From Candidatus Eiseniibacteriota bacterium (lineage in GTDB: Bacteria; JAFGKV01), in assembly GCA_025453925.1 (NCBI GenBank), contig JALOPK010000076.1:1-11728 (forward strand): 11,728 nt of DNA, in the 5' to 3' direction. Made by a program: the position numbers and the translations under genes. Shown here piece by piece: positions 7,052 through 11,728 of the stretch. Numbering within the stretch: position 1 is the first letter of the stretch; the number at the start of each line of letters is the position of its first letter. The notes under the pieces were generated by a model, which did no database searches, was not told where the DNA came from, and worked only from the letters and a program-made list of their open reading frames with translations.

Positions 7052-8172
7052 ACGACCACCGTCGGGCGTATCCTGATGTAGAGGAGAGAAATGAGTGCAT
7101 CGGCAACGATAACAAGAAACACCGACGTCACCACGGCAGCCGTGGTAGCCTGCCCAACCTCGGCCGCTCCACCGCGTACCCGTGTGCCCATGTAGCAGCC
7201 GACGGTGGCGATGATTACCGCGAACACCAGACCCTTCAGAATGCCCCAGTAGAAGTCGATGGGAAGCATGACCAGGTGCAGCCTCGACAGGTAGACGGGG
7301 GCAGGCATATTCAAGTACCAGCCCCCGATCAGCAGGCCCCCGAGCAGACCGAAGAAATCGGCGATGAGGATCAGAACCGGCATGACCAGCACCAGAGCGA
7401 TCACCTTGGGTGCCACCAGGAAGCGGTAGACATCGAACCCCATGACCTCCAGCGCATCGACCTCCTGTCTGACCCTCATGGTCCCGATCTCCGCGGCGAA
7501 AGCGGAGCTCGATCTCCCGGCGACCAGAATCGCCGCCAAGAGCGGTCCGATCTCCCACGTGATGCTGTATCCGAGGAGGTCGGGCATGAAGATCTCGGCC
7601 CCGAAGGTCTTGAGCTGGTAGCCGGCCTGGAATCCAAGAACGGTACCCAGCAGCCAGCAGAGCATCGCCACTATCGGCACCGCCTTGACGCCAGCATGCT
7701 CCATGTGATAGAGAGCAAGCGACCAGCGAAACGACCCAGGACGCCGGACAGCCGTGAGCAGGGCACGGGCGGACTGCCCGGCGAAGCGCCAAAGCCCATG
7801 CAGGACATCGCCCGCGGCCAGCACGTCGGCGCCCACTCCTTCGAGATGGGCCCGCAGGAGGCCGGGCCGTGGGGGCGGCGTTGCCGGCGGAGCCAGCCGA
7901 CGGAAGGCCTCAAACACCTCGCGAAGCTCCGGCCGACCGGGCGGGAAACTCACCGATGCGCGTGGCCCACTCAGGGTGGCCTCGAAAGCCGTTGCGGCCG
8001 CCGCCGTTTCCATTCCGGTGCACTCCGAGAGGTCCAGGGTCACGACCTCGGAAACCATCGTTGCTTCGCGCAGAGCGGTGACCAGGCGGCCCGCGGACGC
8101 CGTGCGGAGAAAACCCCGGACGTGCACGACTCCGCCGGTGACGGAGATGGCGATGTCGGGAATCGGCGTCAC
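7048..8172 (-). CDS. mlaE: MlaE-type lipid ABC transporter permease with N-terminal STAS domain
   Basis: A 374-residue inner-membrane permease for phospholipid transport between the membranes. Residues about 6-95 form a STAS domain (VVHVRGFL, VVTLDLSECTGMETA). This is the module that MlaB supplies as a separate protein in E. coli; the fused form is common elsewhere. The permease follows a linker: LALYHMEHAGVKAVPI leads into helices near 164-184, 204-222, 250-283, 306-330 and 340-366. Family hallmarks are WEIGPLLAAILVAGRSSSAF (206-225), AAEIGTMRVRQEVDALEVMG (226-245) and LVAPKVIAL (252-260). It starts at a GTG with AGGA 8 bases upstream, 112 bp after the glycosyltransferase stop, so it may head a separate transcript. 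Its TGA overlaps the ATG of the ATPase gene by 4 bp. The STAS loop has E55-T56 where Asp-Ser is usual. The family call is secure; direction of transport and lipid are not shown. Confidence 0.94.
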   Translation of the reverse strand: MTPIPDIAISVTGGVVHVRGFLRTASAGRLVTALREATMVSEVVTLDLSECTGMETAAAATAFEATLSGPRASVSFPPGRPELREVFEAFRRLAPPATPPPRPGLLRAHLEGVGADVLAAGDVLHGLWRFAGQSARALLTAVRRPGSFRWSLALYHMEHAGVKAVPIVAMLCWLLGTVLGFQAGYQLKTFGAEIFMPDLLGYSITWEIGPLLAAILVAGRSSSAFAAEIGTMRVRQEVDALEVMGFDVYRFLVAPKVIALVLVMPVLILIADFFGLLGGLLIGGWYLNMPAPVYLSRLHLVMLPIDFYWGILKGLVFAVIIATVGCYMGTRVRGGAAEVGQATTAAVVTSVFLVIVADALISLLYIRIRPTVVV

Positions 8173-8180
8173 CGGCGGGG

Positions 8181-8184
8181 TCCT
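8181..8184 (-). promoter_or_regulatory. Ribosome binding site for the GTG start of mlaE
   Basis: On the minus strand AGGA lies 8 bases before the GTG at 8172, inside the 112 bp gap after the glycosyltransferase gene. It supports this non-ATG start, which has no in-frame ATG nearby upstream. The gap has no convincing promoter or terminator that I can see. Confidence 0.5.
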
Positions 8185-8284
8185 GCTGCGCCAGGGGGAT
8201 CCATGGTCGCACGTATCTTTCCGTCCCAGGCTGCCCCAATGAGGCCGGCATGCGCACGGAACGGCGATGCCCTTCGCACGCCGG

Positions 8285-9490
8285 TCATCTCACCATTCCC
8301 TCCTCATACGCGTCCAGAACGCGGTCGGCCGCACTACGCCAATGGAACTCAGCCAACGCGGCGCCATGACCCGCACGGCCCAATGCCCTCCCGGCCTCGT
8401 GACTGGCCAGCAGCCCGGCCACGGCGGTCGCGGTGTCCGCTGCCTCACCCGCAGCGAGGAAATGCACGCCTGGACGAAGAGGCAGCCCTTCGACCGCCCG
8501 GGCTGACGCCACGAGCGGGAGGCCGAGACCCAGAATCGAGAGCACCTTGACACTTGTACCCGCACCGAGGCGCAACGGTGCCGCCGCCGCCCCGACATCG
8601 GTCACCGCGTCTCCGAGGTCGGCAACATGACCGGTGTACTGAATCCATGGCTGGTGAGGCAAGCCTCTCGTCCCCGGCAATCGTCCTACCACGCGGAGCG
8701 AGGCGCCGGGAACACGGCTCCTTACCAGGGGCATGACTTCATCTGCCAGGAAGCACACCGCGTCGCGATTCGGCAGGTAGTCCATCGCCCCGATGAAAAG
8801 CACCACATTCCCCGGGGACCGGGCCGCCGGTCGAGGGGGAATGCTGCAGGCGATCGGGACAAGGCTGACGGGAATGCCTTCCAGTCGCTTCCGCAGGATC
8901 TCCGCCTCCACTTCGTGCACGGCGAGGAGGCGGCCGACACTGCCGTAGGCGGCCAGCTCATGTCGCATGATGATGCGGGCACGCCGGCGCAGTGCCGCTC
9001 TGCGCCACGCGGTAGGCGCCCAGGTTGACTCGCGGTCGGCCCTCAGCCAGTGCAGGTCTATGGTGTCAATCCAGACGACCGGGGAAACTCCAGGAGGAAG
9101 CGCCCACCGACTGAACCAGTACTCCCCCTGCACGAGGTCCGGCCGCCATTCCCTCAGGGCGCGATCCACCACCGCGCGCACGGCGGCGGACGAGTGGTAG
9201 ATACGCTCACGGGGAAAGCCCGTCGCGCCGGCCAGGCGGGAGGAAGCCGAGAACCACGCCCGGCTCAAGGCGGACCGATGCGCCGGTGACTGCACAGCCA
9301 GCACGGGGTCGAGAGCGGGCAACGCATCTCTCAGTTGCCGGACCGCCTCGTGTTCGGATCGAGAGAACCATTGGGTGACAAGTCCGACTTCGTGCCTGAG
9401 CGCAAGCTGTTTCATGAGCCAGAAGATGCGCACGCGATGACCTCGATCGGGGGGATAGGGCACGAAGGGTGAGACGACGAGGATGCGCAT
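8285..9490 (-). CDS. GT4-like glycosyltransferase (GT-B fold)
   Basis: A 401-residue cytoplasmic GT-B enzyme expected to add a sugar to a lipid-linked glycan. The N-terminal domain opens with MRILVVSPFVPYPPDRGHRV, a pattern of the GT4 subgroup that handles surface glycans. The C-terminal domain shows VVLFIGAMDYLPNRDAV (229-245), ASLRVVGRLPG (263-273), GHVADL (287-292), PLRLGAGTSVKV (305-316) and VASARAVEGLPL (327-338). The family usually has a glutamate two residues after K315-V316, but here it is S318. Neither glutamate of the classical E-x7-E motif is evident, so donor binding may differ. I start at the ATG at 9490 because the N-terminal motif begins there and it overlaps the flippase stop by one base (TGATG). 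The frame stays open upstream to 9769, but that stretch has no family similarity and lies inside the flippase gene. The sugar donor cannot be read from the sequence. Confidence 0.85.
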   Translation of the reverse strand: MRILVVSPFVPYPPDRGHRVRIFWLMKQLALRHEVGLVTQWFSRSEHEAVRQLRDALPALDPVLAVQSPAHRSALSRAWFSASSRLAGATGFPRERIYHSSAAVRAVVDRALREWRPDLVQGEYWFSRWALPPGVSPVVWIDTIDLHWLRADRESTWAPTAWRRAALRRRARIIMRHELAAYGSVGRLLAVHEVEAEILRKRLEGIPVSLVPIACSIPPRPAARSPGNVVLFIGAMDYLPNRDAVCFLADEVMPLVRSRVPGASLRVVGRLPGTRGLPHQPWIQYTGHVADLGDAVTDVGAAAAPLRLGAGTSVKVLSILGLGLPLVASARAVEGLPLRPGVHFLAAGEAADTATAVAGLLASHEAGRALGRAGHGAALAEFHWRSAADRVLDAYEEGMVR

Positions 9491-10716
9491 CAGTTCGCTC
9501 TCAGCGCCCGCGCATGACCGCCGACCGAGACCATCAGCGACGCCAAAGTCGCCACCGCCGCTCCCACGGCACCATGGCCGGGGATCAGGAGGAGATTGAG
9601 GCCGACGTTGCACGCTGTGGCGACTGCAAGGACCGAGAGATCCAACCGCTGTCTCCCGCGCGCCACCAAGGCCTTTCCCTGCGCTTGATCGACGCTCGCG
9701 AGAACCATCCCAACCGACAGGATGACCAGGACCGATGCCGCCCGCTGAAAACCTTCTCCGTACAGACATCGCATGAGCGGCAGCGCTCCCACGCCTGCGA
9801 CCAGCCCGAGGACGACCCCAATCATCAGCGTATCTATGATTCCGCGCCGGAGCAGCTTCTCGCCGCCTTCCTTCATCATGCCGGGGAGAAGAATCTGGCC
9901 ATAGCTCTGCGGGAGAAGAAGCAGAGCGGAGAAGACGCGGTACGCCGCGACGTAGAAGCCCACCTCCGCCAGGGACGACAGGGCCGACAGGAGCAGGACG
10001 TCAACCCGCCAGTAGAGCTGGAAGACGGCTTCGAGCCCCAGGAAGACCGGGACCTGGCGCGCGAGCCCGCGCAACGTCTCCGGGCTGACGGACCGCAACG
10101 GCAGGCCCCCAGGAGGCCACGCGAGGGCAACCGCCGCGAGGCGACCTATCCCGGTCAACGCCACGAGCCAGGCCACCCCCGCGCCGTTCGCAAGCAGGAG
10201 AAGGCCTCCGACCAGGCGAATCACTTGCTCGGCCAGCAGAGCGGCCGACAGCCGTCTGACTCTTTCCACGCCGAGCCAGTAGCCTTCCTCCGGCACCGCC
10301 ACCGCGGCGATGGGCGTAGCAGCCGCTACCAGCAGGATCACCCGTGCAGCCGGTCCGCCCGCCAGAATCGCGCCGGCAGCAGCCAGAACGGCCAGAATCG
10401 CCCCTGCCAGGAGGCAGGCCACCGATGCCGAGGCCAACAGCACCGGGTCTTCGCGCCGAGCCAGCTCCCGGGGCAGCAGATGCCGAAGCCCCAGGGACGA
10501 GGCGGCCTCGAGAATCGAAAAGACCGCGGCGGCAAGACCGTATAGGCCGACGTCCCCTGCGCCCCGCCGTCTGGCAAGGAGCGCCAGCAGACCGATGGTC
10601 ACCAACGGTCCCGAGGCCCGGGCCACGAGCAGGGTGACCGTGTCGCGATGCTGCGGCCCGAACCCGGGGGCCCCTCCGAGCACGCGGGCGAATCCGGCGG
10701 TGTGGTTCACGGTCAT
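9490..10716 (-). CDS. Polysaccharide flippase (Wzx-like, MATE/MOP superfamily)
   Basis: A 408-residue membrane protein with about 12 predicted helices, roughly at 27-48, 56-79, 94-119, 123-140, 155-176, 179-200, 220-245, 252-275, 291-313, 324-344, 356-376 and 379-399. Family features include DVGLYGLAAAVFSILEA followed by a basic LPRELARR loop (near 55-88), the repeat-like EVGFYVAAYRVFSALLLLPQ in the second half (251-270), and NVGLNLLLIPGHGAVGAA (370-387), typical of the last helices of Wzx-type transporters. It would move lipid-linked glycan across the inner membrane. It is slightly shorter than the usual 420-480 residues. The ATG lies in an ATGA overlap with the ligase-like gene upstream, and its TGA shares one base with the ATG of the glycosyltransferase downstream, so the three genes are probably co-translated. 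A MurJ-like role is less likely in this setting. Confidence 0.88.
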   Translation of the reverse strand: MTVNHTAGFARVLGGAPGFGPQHRDTVTLLVARASGPLVTIGLLALLARRRGAGDVGLYGLAAAVFSILEAASSLGLRHLLPRELARREDPVLLASASVACLLAGAILAVLAAAGAILAGGPAARVILLVAAATPIAAVAVPEEGYWLGVERVRRLSAALLAEQVIRLVGGLLLLANGAGVAWLVALTGIGRLAAVALAWPPGGLPLRSVSPETLRGLARQVPVFLGLEAVFQLYWRVDVLLLSALSSLAEVGFYVAAYRVFSALLLLPQSYGQILLPGMMKEGGEKLLRRGIIDTLMIGVVLGLVAGVGALPLMRCLYGEGFQRAASVLVILSVGMVLASVDQAQGKALVARGRQRLDLSVLAVATACNVGLNLLLIPGHGAVGAAVATLASLMVSVGGHARALRAN

Positions 10717-11728
10717 ATGTGTAGGCCGGCGAGTTGTTCGGAATCGGCGATCGGATCATGAGGCGAGGTCGGCCGCGCAGACGCGAGGGCCACGAGTACC
10801 CAGAACAGCGAGAGGATGGCTGGCTGTCGAAGTGTCCAGTCAACGAGATTGTGGAGAATCAGGGCGCTGCTTCCGATCCAGAGGCCCGCAGACTCGATGT
10901 CGCGCCGCCGGGCCGCCGCCCATGCACAGCACCATGCCGTCACGAGGCCGCCTCCCCACATGAGGACGCTCGCCACCATTCCGGGAACCCCGGCTTCGGC
11001 GCCGTCAAGCAGCAGGATGTTGTGCGCGGGGTGGCGGAAGAGCCTTAGCTTCAGCTCGGGATCGAACTCGGCGATCCGGTTCGGGAACTGGCCCAGTCCC
11101 ACCCCGGAGACCGGATACGCCTTGATCATGTCACGCGCCACCAGCGCCAGGGCGACTCGCACGTCGGTGGCACTGGACTCCGTTCGTTCCAGTCGATGAC
11201 GCACCAGGGGGAACACCGCCAGCACGAACACCCCGCAGAGCCCGGCGGCGAGCAGGCCTCGCCGAGTCGGTAGAGCCCGTAACCGGCCGCTGAGCACTGC
11301 AATGCCGCCCACCGCGACCACCGAGAACGCCCAGGCGGACCGGGAGAAGGTGCACAGCAGTGCGACGCCCGAACCCAATGCCGCGGCGCACCCCAGGGCA
11401 CGGGATCCCAGGGGGCGCCGACTCAGTGCGATGGCCACGGCCACGGGGAGCAGAGCGGCTGCGTAGCTCGCCAGCGCATTGGGATGTCCCAGTGTTCCGC
11501 CTGAGCGCCAGAGACCGACCTCCGGGGCGATGTACTTGAACAACTGGTCGGGCGGCGCCTCACCGAGGAGTGCGAGTCCTAGCGGCCCCCTGTGGAGTTG
11601 CTGACCGACGGCCAGTGCACCCTGAACCGTGGCCCCCACCAGCAGCAACGCCACCATGGGATTCCTTGCCCCGGCGGAGGCAGTGATCCACACCACCACT
11701 GCGGCAGCAACGGCGCGAGCGGCAACCA
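10713..11728 (-). CDS. O-antigen ligase/polymerase-like membrane protein (WaaL/Wzy family), 5' end outside window
   Basis: This is the C-terminal part (337 complete codons) of a polytopic membrane protein whose frame stays open to the right edge, so the true start is outside the window. An internal GTG at 11699 is probably not the start, because the codons above it continue a hydrophobic helix. Counting from that GTG, family-like motifs are GGTLGHPNALASY (67-79), TFSRSAW (117-123), PVSGVGLGQFP (196-206), HPAHNILL with GAEAGVPG (223-240) and ILHNLVDW (281-288). They separate about eight hydrophobic stretches and a long, mainly periplasmic loop at 165-225. Proteins of this family join undecaprenyl-linked glycan to lipid A core or another acceptor, or polymerise O-units, on the periplasmic face of the inner membrane. 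The flippase follows with an ATGA overlap. Ligase and polymerase cannot be told apart here: the family call is firm, the exact reaction is not. Confidence 0.85.
   Translation of the reverse strand, partial: VAARAVAAAVVVWITASAGARNPMVALLLVGATVQGALAVGQQLHRGPLGLALLGEAPPDQLFKYIAPEVGLWRSGGTLGHPNALASYAAALLPVAVAIALSRRPLGSRALGCAAALGSGVALLCTFSRSAWAFSVVAVGGIAVLSGRLRALPTRRGLLAAGLCGVFVLAVFPLVRHRLERTESSATDVRVALALVARDMIKAYPVSGVGLGQFPNRIAEFDPELKLRLFRHPAHNILLLDGAEAGVPGMVASVLMWGGGLVTAWCCAWAAARRRDIESAGLWIGSSALILHNLVDWTLRQPAILSLFWVLVALASARPTSPHDPIADSEQLAGLHI

Noticed and set aside
7052-7792. N-terminal extension of the ATPase gene
   Set aside because: Lies within the permease gene; the ABC domain begins at the ATG at 7051, which has an ATGA overlap.
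8172-8204. 11-codon ORF (ATG at 8204) ending at the mlaE start
   Set aside because: Very short, no ribosome binding site, and its stop coincides with GTGA simply by overlap; not enough to call a leader peptide.
6976-8550. Plus-strand frame of 524 codons opposite the mlaE/mlaF genes
   Set aside because: Crosses three well-supported minus-strand genes and encodes a highly charged, low-complexity sequence.
9491-9769. N-terminal extension of the glycosyltransferase by 93 residues
   Set aside because: The GT4 pattern starts exactly at the ATG at 9490, and the extension lies within the flippase coding sequence in another frame.
9469-10545. Plus-strand frame of 358 codons opposite the flippase
   Set aside because: A mirror of a membrane protein gene; the translation is Q/R/H-rich and not protein-like.

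Overview
The window is 11.7 kb of GC-rich DNA in which every gene I can support lies on the minus strand, so transcription runs from high to low coordinates. The gene content points to a diderm (Gram-negative) bacterium: a lipopolysaccharide or O-antigen ligase/polymerase, a polysaccharide flippase, a complete Mla/Mce-type lipid transport operon and an outer-membrane-type auxiliary lipoprotein. The 2-hydroxyacyl-CoA dehydratase activase pair downstream is most common in anaerobes and in deltaproteobacterial, Myxococcota-like or uncultivated lineages. I cannot name the taxon from sequence alone.

Layout in transcription order. (1) Surface polysaccharide block, 11728 to 8285: a 5'-truncated O-antigen ligase/polymerase-like membrane protein, a 12-helix flippase and a GT4-like glycosyltransferase, joined by overlaps of 4 bp and 1 bp. 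(2) After a 112 bp gap, a lipid-transport block from 8172 to 4796: permease with N-terminal STAS domain (mlaE type), ATPase (mlaF type), single MCE-domain protein (mlaD type) and a PqiC-like lipoprotein, joined by overlaps of 4, 11 and 10 bp. (3) After about 230 bp, which hold one doubtful 38-codon ORF, a large activase with two ASKHA ATPase domains, a cysteine cluster and a DUF2229/HgdB-like tail, coupled by a 4 bp overlap to a second, separate HgdB-like protein. (4) 71 bp further on, a secreted protein with a strong ribosome binding site begins and runs off the left edge.

Blocks 1 and 2 together suggest envelope assembly: export and ligation of a glycan, and movement of phospholipid between the inner and outer membranes. 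Block 3 is an iron-sulfur, ATP-driven electron-transfer system whose substrate is unknown. In many genomes its two genes occur as one polypeptide of about 1400 residues, and here they are split. Whether it works with the neighbouring lipid transporter is an open question and the most interesting one in the window. I found no tRNA, rRNA, CRISPR array, insertion sequence or prophage gene, and no convincing promoter or intrinsic terminator.
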